A stretch of DNA of 46,535 bases, taken from an uncultured beta proteobacterium (GTDB lineage Bacteria; Pseudomonadota; Gammaproteobacteria; Burkholderiales; Burkholderiaceae_C). Where the stretch lies: assembly GCA_903920695.1 (NCBI GenBank), contig CAIXNB010000205.1:1-46535 (forward strand), in the 5' to 3' direction. The notes under the pieces are model-generated. The model did no database searches, had not been told where the DNA came from, and saw only the letters and a list, made by a program, of their open reading frames with translations. Both the position numbers and the translations under genes were made by a program. Below are positions 1 through 7,918 of the stretch, in pieces (positions within the stretch are counted from its first letter, which is position 1; every line of letters starts with the position of its first letter).

Positions 1-994
1 TCAGCATCACCAGGCCATGGCCGTCGGCGGCGATTTCATCGACCAGTTGCGCCAGACTCGGTGCATCGATTGTGATTTTTTCGTCAGCCACCACGGTCGC
101 GGCGGACGCCGACTCCGTCAGCAACTGGCGCAGTGCGGCCAAGCCTACGAGGTCAAAGGCCTTGAGCGCAATCTGATCGGTCGGCAGCGTCAGCAGGACG
201 GCCGGCATGGCGGCGAGTGCCACCTGTTCGCGCGTGCAAATGGCGCCGGCCAGCGCGTCCTGCGCGGCCTCATTCGCTGGCATGACACCGTTGACCACCA
301 GGTATTGCTGTGACAAACCAATGCCGGCCAGTTCCTCGTGCGTGCGCGCGGCTTCGCGCAGCGTCGAGGCCTGAGCCCGCGCCACCAGCACGAGGCGGGT
401 GCGCGCCGCATCGGCCAGCGCATCAACCGCCGCCTGGTATTGGGTGCGCTGCTTTTCCAGCCCGGCCAAGGGACCTAAACAGGAGGCGTCGCCCTTGCCG
501 TCTTCCAGAAAACCGCTCCAGGCACCGGGCAACTGCAGCATGCGAATCGTGTGGCCGGTCGGCGCTGTGTCGAAAATGATGTGCGCGTAGTCACGCGTCA
601 GCGCCGCGTCGGTCAGCAAGGCGGTGAACTCGTCGAAGGCGGCAATCTCGGTGGTGCAGGCGCCAGAGAGCTGTTCCTCGATGCCCTTGACCACGGCGTC
701 AGGCAGCACACCGCGCACCGGGCCGACGATGCGATCCCGGTAAGCCTGGGCCGCCGCTTGCGGGTCGATCTCGATCGCACTCAGGTTGGCGACCTCGGGC
801 ACGGCGGTGATCTGGTTGCCAATCGCGATGCCGAAGACCTGGCCGACGTTGGAGGCCGGATCGGTGCTGACCAGCAGCACGCGCTTGCCTTGTGCTGCCA
901 GTGTGATGGCGGTGGCACAGGCAATCGAAGTCTTGCCAACGCCGCCCTTGCCGGTGAAGAACAGAAAACGCGGCGGGTTTTGCAGGAATTTCAT
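1..994 (-). CDS. arsA: Arsenical pump-driving ATPase ArsA (partial, 3' end outside the window)
   Basis: Cytoplasmic ATPase that energises arsenite efflux through a membrane pump such as ArsB. Translating the minus strand from the ATG at 994 gives MKFLQNPPRFLFFTGKGGVG, with a deviant Walker A P-loop (GKGGVGKTS, residues 16-24), then STDPASNVGQVFG near residues 44-56 and DTAPTGHTIRMLQLP near residue 142. These are hallmarks of the ArsA/GET3 family. About 331 codons are present and the reading frame is open to the window edge; two-domain ArsA proteins are near 580 residues, so a second half may lie outside. It is the last visible gene of arsR-arsD-arsA, with 19 bp between it and arsD. The missing part and any arsB cannot be assessed here. 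Confidence 0.93.
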   Translation of the reverse strand, partial: MKFLQNPPRFLFFTGKGGVGKTSIACATAITLAAQGKRVLLVSTDPASNVGQVFGIAIGNQITAVPEVANLSAIEIDPQAAAQAYRDRIVGPVRGVLPDAVVKGIEEQLSGACTTEIAAFDEFTALLTDAALTRDYAHIIFDTAPTGHTIRMLQLPGAWSGFLEDGKGDASCLGPLAGLEKQRTQYQAAVDALADAARTRLVLVARAQASTLREAARTHEELAGIGLSQQYLVVNGVMPANEAAQDALAGAICTREQVALAAMPAVLLTLPTDQIALKAFDLVGLAALRQLLTESASAATVVADEKITIDAPSLAQLVDEIAADGHGLVML

Positions 995-1013
995 GTGTGG
1001 GGCCGGTGCTGGA

Positions 1014-1379
1014 TCAAGCGCAACAACGACCGCCGCCACAGCAACTGCCAGCGGCCGCAACCGGCGCGGCGGACGCTTCAAGCCCGGTCCAGCGTGCCAG
1101 TTCGTCACGGCTCGGATAGCGCCCGGCCAGGGCCAGTTCGCCATCAAGCAGGGTCACCGGCAAGGCGCCTTCGCCGCTGCGTTGCAACAGACCCTTGACG
1201 ATGTCATTACCGGCAAATTCCATCGGCTGCTGCGCCAGGTTGAAGCGCTCAATCTGAGCGCCGTTCTTCTTTGCCCAGTCCACATCAGCGGCAAAGGCCA
1301 CCAGTTTCTGGTCCACCTCCACGCCACAGACGCCGCTGCTGCAGCACAGGGCCGGGTCGAACACTTGCAGTTTCTTCAT
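1014..1379 (-). CDS. arsD: Arsenic metallochaperone ArsD
   Basis: Small protein (121 aa) that binds As(III)/Sb(III) and hands it to ArsA, raising the pump's affinity; it is also a weak repressor of ars operons. It starts MKKLQVFDPALCCSSGVCG, with the conserved Cys12-Cys13-Cys18 metalloid site. The C-terminus ends SCCGGGRCCA, giving two further vicinal Cys pairs as in classical ArsD. The start at 1379 is preferred over longer upstream options because a GGAG sits just ahead of it and the ATG overlaps the arsR stop in an ATGA, which implies translational coupling. It lies directly upstream of arsA. Confidence 0.93.
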   Translation of the reverse strand: MKKLQVFDPALCCSSGVCGVEVDQKLVAFAADVDWAKKNGAQIERFNLAQQPMEFAGNDIVKGLLQRSGEGALPVTLLDGELALAGRYPSRDELARWTGLEASAAPVAAAGSCCGGGRCCA

Positions 1380-1744
1380 GATGATCTCCGTGAACGGTTG
1401 GATGATGACGACGCACGAGTCGCAGTCGCAGGCGAACACAACTCGGCGCATAACTCGGGATGACCGGAACAGCATTCGGCCGTCAGATAGACGATCAAAT
1501 CCTGCATCAGATTCAAGTTGGCACGGAAGCGCTGAAAGCGCCCTTCCTGCACCACTGATAGCAGTTGCGACTGCGTCAGCGCTTTCAAATGGAAGGACAG
1601 ATTGGTCGGCGGCAGCGCCAGCGCGGCGCCGATTTCGCCCGCCACCATCCCCTCTGGCCCCGTCTTGACCAGCAACCGGTAAATGTCCAGACGAATGCCG
1701 GAAGACAGGGATTCGAAGATCTTGATGGCCGAGGAGCTGTCCAT
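1376..1744 (-). CDS. arsR: ArsR-family arsenite-responsive repressor
   Basis: Winged-helix repressor of 122 aa that releases DNA when it binds As(III). The core fits the family: the helix-turn-helix covers roughly residues 32-62 (AGEIGAALALPPTNLSFHLK...). The usual ELCVCDL-type metal box of the E. coli/R773 type is absent. Instead cysteines cluster near the end (C91, C92, C99, C103), resembling the Acidithiobacillus-type ArsR that uses C-terminal cysteines. The ATG at 1744 is chosen over an upstream TTG at 1759 because the TTG lies within a perfect TATAAT region. First gene of arsRDA, so autoregulation is expected. Confidence 0.9.
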   Translation of the reverse strand: MDSSSAIKIFESLSSGIRLDIYRLLVKTGPEGMVAGEIGAALALPPTNLSFHLKALTQSQLLSVVQEGRFQRFRANLNLMQDLIVYLTAECCSGHPELCAELCSPATATRASSSSNRSRRSS

Positions 1745-1750
1745 GATTTG

Positions 1751-1756
1751 ATTATA
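1751..1756 (-). promoter_or_regulatory. Perfect -10 box for the ars operon, possibly leaderless arsR
   Basis: On the minus strand TATAAT lies only six bases before the arsR ATG (1744-1742). With normal spacing transcription would begin at or next to the A of the ATG, and no Shine-Dalgarno sequence is visible. The -35 region is poor (about TGAAAA with a 17-base spacer). A leaderless message is the simplest reading; a second promoter further upstream cannot be excluded. Confidence 0.5.
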
Positions 1757-1933
1757 CAAGGATTATTGAAGTGTTTTCATGGCGTTGACTGCGTACTGCA
1801 ATGCGAGCGTCGATTGAGATGGAAGAACTTGGTGCGCCGCGCCCGGCAACTGACGGTCATGGGAACCCCGCAGCCGACCTGAATCTGTCCGTTGAAATGG
1901 TGATTCTTCCTATGACCAAGGGTATCTACCTGA

Positions 1934-1962
1934 TTGACTTTAGATTTTGGCGATCTAATAAT
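1934..1962 (+). promoter_or_regulatory. Candidate sigma-70 promoter with internal palindrome, upstream of the IclR-type gene
   Basis: TTGACT (1934-1939) and AATAAT (1957-1962) are each one base from consensus and are separated by 17 bp. The spacer contains the inverted repeat TAGAT (1941-1945) and ATCTA (1953-1957), a position suited to a repressor. The region 1900-2000 is much richer in A+T than its surroundings. Binding by the adjacent IclR-type protein is an inference. The rest of 1757-2000 shows no gene. Confidence 0.5.
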
Positions 1963-2000
1963 TTCTCAAGTAGGAATAATTTTTCACATACATAAAACGC

Positions 2001-2738
2001 ATGGGCATCAAAACCGCAGACAGAACGCTGGATTTAATCGAGCTTTTTTCAAATGAAAAATGCCCCATGACACTTTCTGTGATCGTTGAAAAAATGGCCA
2101 TCCCGCCTTCTTCTGCGCATGGCCTGATCAAAACCTTGCAGGCGCGCGGCTATCTGTACGAAGTGAGTCGACGCCATGGTTACTACCTGACAAAGAAGCT
2201 CAGCCGCCAAGTGGAAGCGATTTCGGCCGCCATCCCTGTGCTCTCGCAAATCAATCCGCACCTGCAGCAACTCTGCGACGACCTTTGCGAGACCGTTGTT
2301 CTGGGCAAACGTCAAGGCGACGCGATTACCTACCTTGATGTTGTGGAGTGCCGGCAAAGCATTCGCTTCTCGCCCACGGTGGGCGAGGTCAAGGCACTGC
2401 ACTGTTCGGCCACCGGTAAAGCCATCCTGGGCGCGCTGGAACCGACCGAACTAAGCCAGACGCTGGCGCGGATGAAATTTGACAGGCGAACCGACAAGAC
2501 CCTTACTTCGGCCGCCAAACTCAGTGCCGAACTCGCCGCGCACCGCTCTCGCGGGTGGTATCAGGTGATTGGTGAAAACATTGCCGACCTGATGTCGATT
2601 GCCGCCACGGTGGTGGTCGACGGTGAGATTTATGTGGTGGGTGCTGGCGGACCCATTCAGCGCTTCAAGCCGCTGATGACCCGTCATGCGGCTCAACTCA
2701 TGAAGACCTGCAAAGCGATTGAGCAGGCGTTGAGCTAG
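2001..2738 (+). CDS. IclR-family transcriptional regulator
   Basis: Protein of 245 aa with the two-part IclR layout. An N-terminal winged helix-turn-helix (about residues 5-65, including SAHGLIKTLQARGYL) is followed by an effector-binding domain (about 75-245) with the typical segments HCSATGKAILGAL and SRGWYQVIGENIADLMSIAA. IclR regulators usually control the neighbouring catabolic operon in response to its substrate or an intermediate. Only 28 bp separate it from the TRAP transporter genes on the same strand, so it may be the first gene of that operon or act on it from its own promoter at 1934-1962. The effector cannot be named from sequence. Confidence 0.9.
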   Translation: MGIKTADRTLDLIELFSNEKCPMTLSVIVEKMAIPPSSAHGLIKTLQARGYLYEVSRRHGYYLTKKLSRQVEAISAAIPVLSQINPHLQQLCDDLCETVVLGKRQGDAITYLDVVECRQSIRFSPTVGEVKALHCSATGKAILGALEPTELSQTLARMKFDRRTDKTLTSAAKLSAELAAHRSRGWYQVIGENIADLMSIAATVVVDGEIYVVGAGGPIQRFKPLMTRHAAQLMKTCKAIEQALS

Positions 2739-2766
2739 AAAAATCCAATTACGAAGGAGACACTTC

Positions 2767-3321
2767 TTGAATCTTTATCAATACTCACTGCGCACGATAC
2801 GGGTGATCGACCGGCTTTGCGCCTACGTGGCCTGCATCATGCTGTTTGCGCTGATGATGGTCGTGGTGGCCGATGTCTCCTTGCGCTACATCTTTAACGC
2901 ACCGCTGTCATGGTCATACGACGCCATTTCAGTTTTCCTGCTGCCCGGTGTTTTCTTCTACTCCATCAGTTACACGCACAGCACGCACGGCCACGTGTCG
3001 GTCGATATCCTGCACAACTACGTCAGCCAGCGCACACGCTATGTGTTTGAAGCGCTGACGTCGGCGATTGCGGCGCCGGTGTTTGCTTTCATCGCCTGGA
3101 TTGCGGCCAAGAGCACCTGGAACGACTGGGTCATGGGAACCTCGCTGACCAGCGGGCTGGAGGTGCCAACCTGGACCACCAGTTTCCTGCTGCCGATGGG
3201 CTTTGGTCTGCTCACCGTTCGCAGCCTGCTCAACCTCTGGGGCTATCTGGCGACCCTGAGCACGGGCAAGCCCTGGCTGGCGCTGCCGCCCATTTCCGGC
3301 ACCGAGGGAGTGGAATCATGA
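2767..3321 (+). CDS. TRAP transporter small membrane subunit (DctQ type)
   Basis: Protein of 184 aa with four hydrophobic segments (about residues 15-40, 50-70, 92-112, 135-160), the size and layout of the small membrane subunit of tripartite ATP-independent periplasmic transporters. It works with the large permease and the periplasmic binding protein encoded next. The start is TTG at 2767: a strong GGAG (2756-2759) sits seven bases ahead and no ATG fits. Its stop overlaps the following ATG (ATGA at 3318-3321), so translation with the large permease is probably coupled. Confidence 0.9.
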   Translation: MNLYQYSLRTIRVIDRLCAYVACIMLFALMMVVVADVSLRYIFNAPLSWSYDAISVFLLPGVFFYSISYTHSTHGHVSVDILHNYVSQRTRYVFEALTSAIAAPVFAFIAWIAAKSTWNDWVMGTSLTSGLEVPTWTTSFLLPMGFGLLTVRSLLNLWGYLATLSTGKPWLALPPISGTEGVES

Positions 3322-4607
3322 TGGCCGCCATCGTCGTTGCGATCATGTTCGCCATGCTCGCCATTGGCATGCCGGTAGCGTTCGCGCTTGCCGTCTCGGG
3401 CTGTCTGGGTTTGTACTGGGTCGGCGGCATGGATGCCCTGACCGGTGTCGTTTCAACAACGCCCTTATCGACCGCCGGCACCTACGAAATGATCTCGGTC
3501 CCGATGTTCATCCTGATGGCCGAGTTCGTCATCCTGAGTGGCGTGGCCGATAACCTGTTCAAGGCGGCGGCCACCTGGGTCGGGCGCGTACCCGGCGGTC
3601 TGGCCATGGCCACTGCACTGGCCGGTGCTGGCTTCGGTGCCATCTCGGGCTCCAGCACCGCTTCCGCAGCAACACTGTCTGCCACCACCATTCCGGCCAT
3701 GCTCAAGCAGGGCTACGAGCCGCAACTCGCGGGCGGCGTGGTGGCGATCTCTGGCACGCTGGCCATGCTGATTCCCCCCAGCATTGCGCTGGTGCTCTAC
3801 GGCATCATTGCCGATGTCAGCATCAGCCAGTTGCTGGTCGGCGGCGTGGTGCCGGGGCTGATGGTCACGGTCACGATCATGTTGACGGTCTGGTTTCTGG
3901 TGTGGCAAAAGCCCGAGCGGGCGCCGCTCGGCAATTCCTACACCATGATGGAAAAATTCCGCTCGCTCAAGGTGGTCGGCCCCATGCTGGTGCTCTTCAT
4001 GGCAGTGACCGGCGTCATCTACACCGGTGTTGCGACGCCCACCGAAGCCTCGGGTATCGGAGCGTTCGGCGCCTTTGCCCTGGCCGTGCGTGCCGGCCGG
4101 ATCAACTGGGGAACTCTGTTCAAGGCTTGCATGCGCGCCATTCAGGCCAGTTGCATGATCATCATGATCATTGTCTGCGCCAAGATTTTTGGCTATTTCT
4201 TTTCTCTGACACAGAGCACGCAAATGATCGTGGCCTGGGTCTCGCATCAGGGCCTGTCGAAGTGGGTCGTGATCGCCTTGATCCTGTGCGGCTACCTGAT
4301 CCTGGGCTGCCTGATGGACCAGATCGCCATTCTGATCCTGACGGTGCCGGTGGTGCTGCCGCTGATCCTTTCCATGGGTTTTGACCCGGTCTGGTTTGGC
4401 GTGATCGTGATTGTCACGGCCGAGGTCGGTCTGGTCACACCGCCAGTCGGGCTGAACGTTTTTGTCGTGTCACGCTACACCGGGCGACCTCTGAAGGAGG
4501 TGTTTGCCGGCGTCTGGCCGCACGTGATCGCCCACATGGGCCTGCTGGTTCTGTTCGTGGCATTTCCGGCGCTGATCACCTGGTTGCCATCGACCATGAA
4601 CCCCTGA
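3318..4607 (+). CDS. TRAP transporter large permease (DctM type)
   Basis: Highly hydrophobic 429-aa protein with about twelve membrane segments, the length expected for DctM. Family features include a glycine/alanine/serine-rich stretch around residues 98-122 (GAGFGAISGSSTASAATLSA), the PPSIALVLYGI segment and VGLVTPPVGLNVFVV near residue 375. It forms the ion-coupled channel part of the transporter and lies between the small subunit and the binding protein. Substrate specificity lies mostly in the binding protein and is unknown; an organic acid is typical. Confidence 0.93.
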   Translation: MMAAIVVAIMFAMLAIGMPVAFALAVSGCLGLYWVGGMDALTGVVSTTPLSTAGTYEMISVPMFILMAEFVILSGVADNLFKAAATWVGRVPGGLAMATALAGAGFGAISGSSTASAATLSATTIPAMLKQGYEPQLAGGVVAISGTLAMLIPPSIALVLYGIIADVSISQLLVGGVVPGLMVTVTIMLTVWFLVWQKPERAPLGNSYTMMEKFRSLKVVGPMLVLFMAVTGVIYTGVATPTEASGIGAFGAFALAVRAGRINWGTLFKACMRAIQASCMIIMIIVCAKIFGYFFSLTQSTQMIVAWVSHQGLSKWVVIALILCGYLILGCLMDQIAILILTVPVVLPLILSMGFDPVWFGVIVIVTAEVGLVTPPVGLNVFVVSRYTGRPLKEVFAGVWPHVIAHMGLLVLFVAFPALITWLPSTMNP

Positions 4608-4634
4608 TTTTCCAAACCAATAAGGAGACACCAC

Positions 4635-5651
4635 ATGAAGACAGCACTTTCCCCGCTCGCCCTGACCCTGGCCCTGACGGCACTGGCTGGCGCCAGCCCG
4701 GTTTCGGCGCAAACGATCAAGATCAAGATCGCTGACTCGTTTCCGCTTTCGCATTACATCCCCGAGTACACCGTCAAACCCCTGATGGAACGCTTCAAGG
4801 CAAAGGGTCTGGGCGTGGAGTTCGAGTATTACCCGGCCGAACAGATGGGCAAGTCCAAGGACATGCTGGCCCTGGCGCAAAGTGGCGTGATCGATATCGC
4901 CTATGTGGCGCCGGCCTTTGTGACCGACAAGATGCCCTTGTCGGTGGTGGCCGAGTTGCCGCTGAACTTCACCGGCTCGTGCAAAGGCACACTGGCTTAC
5001 TGGAACCTGGCCAAGCCCGGCGGCCTGATCGCGAAGAAGGATTTCGAGCCCAACGGTGTGCGCTTGCTGTTCACGCTGGTCCTGCCACCGTACCAACTGG
5101 TCACACGGAAAGAGTTCGCAACGCTGAAAGACCTCGAAGGACAGAAGATCCGCACCACCGGTTCCGCCAAGGAACTTGCGCTCAAGAAGATCAAGACCAT
5201 TCCGATCCAGATCCCGACACCGGATGTCTACGAAGCCCTTTCGCGCGGCACCATCGACGGCATGCTATTTCCCTTCAACAGCCTGCCACCGTACGACCTG
5301 CACAAGATCTCCAAATTCTCGACCGTGGGCGAGAACTTTGGCAGCTTTGTCGCGAATTACCTGATCAGCGAAAAGAAGTGGGCCACGCTGCCCGGTCCGG
5401 TGCAGCGTGAACTGACGGCCATGGGTGAGGAACTGGCGCGGTCGGCCTGTGACAAGGTTGAAAAGGACGAGGCGCGCGACATTGAAATCGCCAAGAAAGC
5501 CGGCATCAAGTTGGTGACCTTGAGCGCAGCGGACAAGCAGGTTCTCAGCCAAGCCATGGGATCGGTGGCCAAGGAATGGGCGCAGAACATTGACCGCCGG
5601 GGCCGCGCCGGCACCGAAGCCCTGAACGCCTTCGAGGCGGGCCTGAAATGA
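4635..5651 (+). CDS. TRAP transporter periplasmic substrate-binding protein (DctP type)
   Basis: Protein of 338 aa. A signal peptide of about 25 residues ends at ASPVSAQ, and the mature part has the DctP fold with segments such as YYPAEQMGKSKDMLALAQSG and DLEGQKIRTTG. The latter contains the conserved arginine region that contacts substrate carboxylates in this family. It delivers substrate to the membrane subunits encoded just upstream. A good ribosome site (AAGGAGA) precedes the ATG. Its stop overlaps the start of the acyl-CoA dehydrogenase gene (ATGA at 5648-5651), tying uptake to catabolism. The mature protein has a Lys-rich style and no lipobox. Confidence 0.92.
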   Translation: MKTALSPLALTLALTALAGASPVSAQTIKIKIADSFPLSHYIPEYTVKPLMERFKAKGLGVEFEYYPAEQMGKSKDMLALAQSGVIDIAYVAPAFVTDKMPLSVVAELPLNFTGSCKGTLAYWNLAKPGGLIAKKDFEPNGVRLLFTLVLPPYQLVTRKEFATLKDLEGQKIRTTGSAKELALKKIKTIPIQIPTPDVYEALSRGTIDGMLFPFNSLPPYDLHKISKFSTVGENFGSFVANYLISEKKWATLPGPVQRELTAMGEELARSACDKVEKDEARDIEIAKKAGIKLVTLSAADKQVLSQAMGSVAKEWAQNIDRRGRAGTEALNAFEAGLK

Positions 5652-6817
5652 GTCTGGCACAGCCTTTGGGTCTGGCCTTTCTGCCCGATTACGCACGGGC
5701 TTTGAGGCAAGACGTCAGGGCATTTCTGGACGAGCAACTGCAGGGCATGCCAGCGGATCGGCGGGCCCGCTCCTGGATGGGTTTTGACGCCGCGTTCAGC
5801 CAGGCCATGGCGCGCCGCGGCTGGGTTGGCGTGACGCTGCCCAAAGCCTACGGCGGAGCCGGTCTGGACCCGTTTTGCCGCTATGTCTTGGTGGAAGAAT
5901 TGCTGGCGCGAGGTGCGCCGGTTTCTGCGCACTGGATTGCCGATCGGCAAAGCGGTCCGCTGATCTACAAGTTCGGCACCGAAGCCCAGAGGGCTTTTTA
6001 TCTGCCGCGAATCTGCGCTGCCGAAGCCTTCTTTTGCATCGGCATGAGCGAGCCGCAGTCCGGCTCCGATCTGGTCAGCGTGCGCAGCCGCGCCGTCAAG
6101 CAGGATCAGGGCTGGAAGCTTAACGGCCAGAAGCTCTGGACCACCAACGCGCACCGCTCGCACTACATGATTGCCCTGGTGCGCACCTCGGGCAGCGCCG
6201 ATGACCGCCAGCAGGGATTGTCCCAGTTCATTGTTGACCTGCGCCTGCCCGGCATCCGGGTGCGTTCGATTGAAGACCTGACCGGCGACGCGCACTTCAA
6301 TGAAGTATTTTTTGACGATGTGCTGCTCAGCGACGATGCCCTGATTGGCACCGAAGGCGCCGGCTGGCAACAGGTCACGGCCGAACTCGCATTCGAGCGC
6401 AGCGGGCCGGAGCGAATCTACTCGAGCATCGTGCTGCTCGATGCCTGGCTGGCTTATCTGCGCAAACGCGCCAGCGCGAACGGCGGCGTCACGGAGTCGC
6501 AGGCACGCCTGGCCGGCCGCGTCGTGATCGAGCTGGCCGTCCTGCGCGCCATGTCGATTGCCACCACGGCGCGACTGGCCAATGGCGAAAGCCCGGTCAT
6601 CGAGGCGGCCTTGATGAAGGACCTGGGCACCCAACTCGAGCAGGACATACCGATCTGGATCGCCGATGAACTTGCCGCCAGCGACGACGCCGTTGAGGAC
6701 GACGAGTTGCTGCGCACCCTGAGCTACGTCACCCAGGTTGCACCCTCTTATTCACTGCGTGGCGGGACCCGTGAAATCTTGCGCAGCATGATTGCACGCG
6801 GTCTTGGTCTGCGATAG
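5648..6817 (+). CDS. Acyl-CoA dehydrogenase, first of an adjacent pair
   Basis: FAD enzyme of 389 aa that introduces a double bond into an acyl-CoA thioester. The family pattern is complete: an N-terminal helical domain, the middle domain with SEPQSGSD (134-141) and LNGQKLWTTNA (158-168), and a C-terminal helical domain ending GGTREILRSMIARGLGL. The Glu of the medium-chain type (YEG) is replaced by Gly (RGG). A Glu in FERSGPER (249-256) is a candidate base by analogy with enzymes such as isovaleryl-CoA dehydrogenase. It starts inside the stop of the binding protein gene. The paired gene 18 bp downstream suggests a heteromeric enzyme. Substrate unknown. Confidence 0.9.
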   Translation: MSLAQPLGLAFLPDYARALRQDVRAFLDEQLQGMPADRRARSWMGFDAAFSQAMARRGWVGVTLPKAYGGAGLDPFCRYVLVEELLARGAPVSAHWIADRQSGPLIYKFGTEAQRAFYLPRICAAEAFFCIGMSEPQSGSDLVSVRSRAVKQDQGWKLNGQKLWTTNAHRSHYMIALVRTSGSADDRQQGLSQFIVDLRLPGIRVRSIEDLTGDAHFNEVFFDDVLLSDDALIGTEGAGWQQVTAELAFERSGPERIYSSIVLLDAWLAYLRKRASANGGVTESQARLAGRVVIELAVLRAMSIATTARLANGESPVIEAALMKDLGTQLEQDIPIWIADELAASDDAVEDDELLRTLSYVTQVAPSYSLRGGTREILRSMIARGLGLR

Positions 6818-6835
6818 CCCGGATTCGACAAGCCA

Positions 6836-7861
6836 ATGGACCCCTTATTTACTGATGCCGCAGAGAAGCTGCTGGCCAATCTCTGTACGCTTGAAGCCGT
6901 GCGACAGGTTGAATTGACGCACGATGCGGCTGCCATGTGGACCGCGCTCGACGACTCCGGCTTCACGCAAACCTGGGTTGCCGAAGCGGCAGGTGGTGCC
7001 GACCTGAGCTGGCATGACAGCTTTGGGTTGCTTCTGGCGGCCGGTCGCCATGCCTTGCCACTGCCGCTGGGGCCGACGATGTATGTGCGCTCATTACTGG
7101 CGCCGTCAGACCTTGCACAGATGCGAGGCTGTGCCACGCTTGCCACTCAGCTTGTTCAAACGCCGCAAGGCGGTGTTGTGGCGCATGCGGTTCCCTTTGC
7201 GCACGTGGCCGCTTGGGTCGCCATGAATGTCAATGGCAAAGCCTGGCTCCTGCCGACCAGCAGCGCGCTACCAGAAGGCCCGCTCGTTCATGGCAGCTTG
7301 CGCTCGCGTCTGTGCTGGGCGGCCTGGCCGATCGACGCCATTTCCCTGGGCGACGCCAAGCCCCTGCGCGAGGTTGGCGCGGTCCTGTGGGCCGCCATGA
7401 TGGCGGGCGCCATGACGGCCGTACTCGAACGAACGTTGGCCTATGCGAACGAGCGCGCTCAATTCGGCAAGTCAATCGGGAAATTTCAGGCCATTCAACA
7501 GCAACTCAGCCAGATGGCTGAGCATGTGCACGCGGTGCATATGGCCGCCGAGATGGCCTTTGCCCACGGCGCACCGGTTACAGCCGATCCCTTGGCGGCC
7601 CTGGCAAAGGCGCGCGCCAGCGCGGCGGTCAGTCTGGTGGCGGCCACAGCGCACGGCGTACATGGGGCGATGGGAACCACAGCCGAATACCCGCTGCACC
7701 GTTGGACACGGCGCCTGCATGAATGGCGCATGGATTTCGGCTCGGAAGCCTTCTGGCAGCGCCAGTTGGGTGGCGAACTGATGCAGGCGTCAAGCGCCAG
7801 CGTGCTCGACTTCATGTTGCAGCGACTCAGTGTCGAGGCCCTTGCGATGGCCAGTGCCTGA
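6836..7861 (+). CDS. Acyl-CoA dehydrogenase-like protein, second of the pair
   Basis: Protein of 341 aa, shorter and more diverged than its upstream partner. The N-terminal part is reduced and the middle domain lacks a clear SEPxxGSD-type flavin loop. The C-terminal domain is recognisable: ANERAQFGKSIGKFQAIQQQ near residue 205 and AHGVHGAMGTTAEYPLHRW near 275. This pattern, one full and one reduced subunit in tandem, is known from heterotetrameric acyl-CoA dehydrogenases of steroid side-chain and pimelate-type pathways. That these two proteins associate is an inference. Cotranscription with the flanking genes is likely, since the gaps are 18 and 57 bp. Confidence 0.87.
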   Translation: MDPLFTDAAEKLLANLCTLEAVRQVELTHDAAAMWTALDDSGFTQTWVAEAAGGADLSWHDSFGLLLAAGRHALPLPLGPTMYVRSLLAPSDLAQMRGCATLATQLVQTPQGGVVAHAVPFAHVAAWVAMNVNGKAWLLPTSSALPEGPLVHGSLRSRLCWAAWPIDAISLGDAKPLREVGAVLWAAMMAGAMTAVLERTLAYANERAQFGKSIGKFQAIQQQLSQMAEHVHAVHMAAEMAFAHGAPVTADPLAALAKARASAAVSLVAATAHGVHGAMGTTAEYPLHRWTRRLHEWRMDFGSEAFWQRQLGGELMQASSASVLDFMLQRLSVEALAMASA

Positions 7862-7918
7862 ACCCGACGCGCAACAAACCCACCGATCCACCAAATCAAC
7901 ATTTTCAGGAGGCTGCAC

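Noticed and set aside
5357-6634. Minus-strand open frame of 425 codons
   Set aside because: Antisense to the first acyl-CoA dehydrogenase and the binding protein end; no domain pattern.
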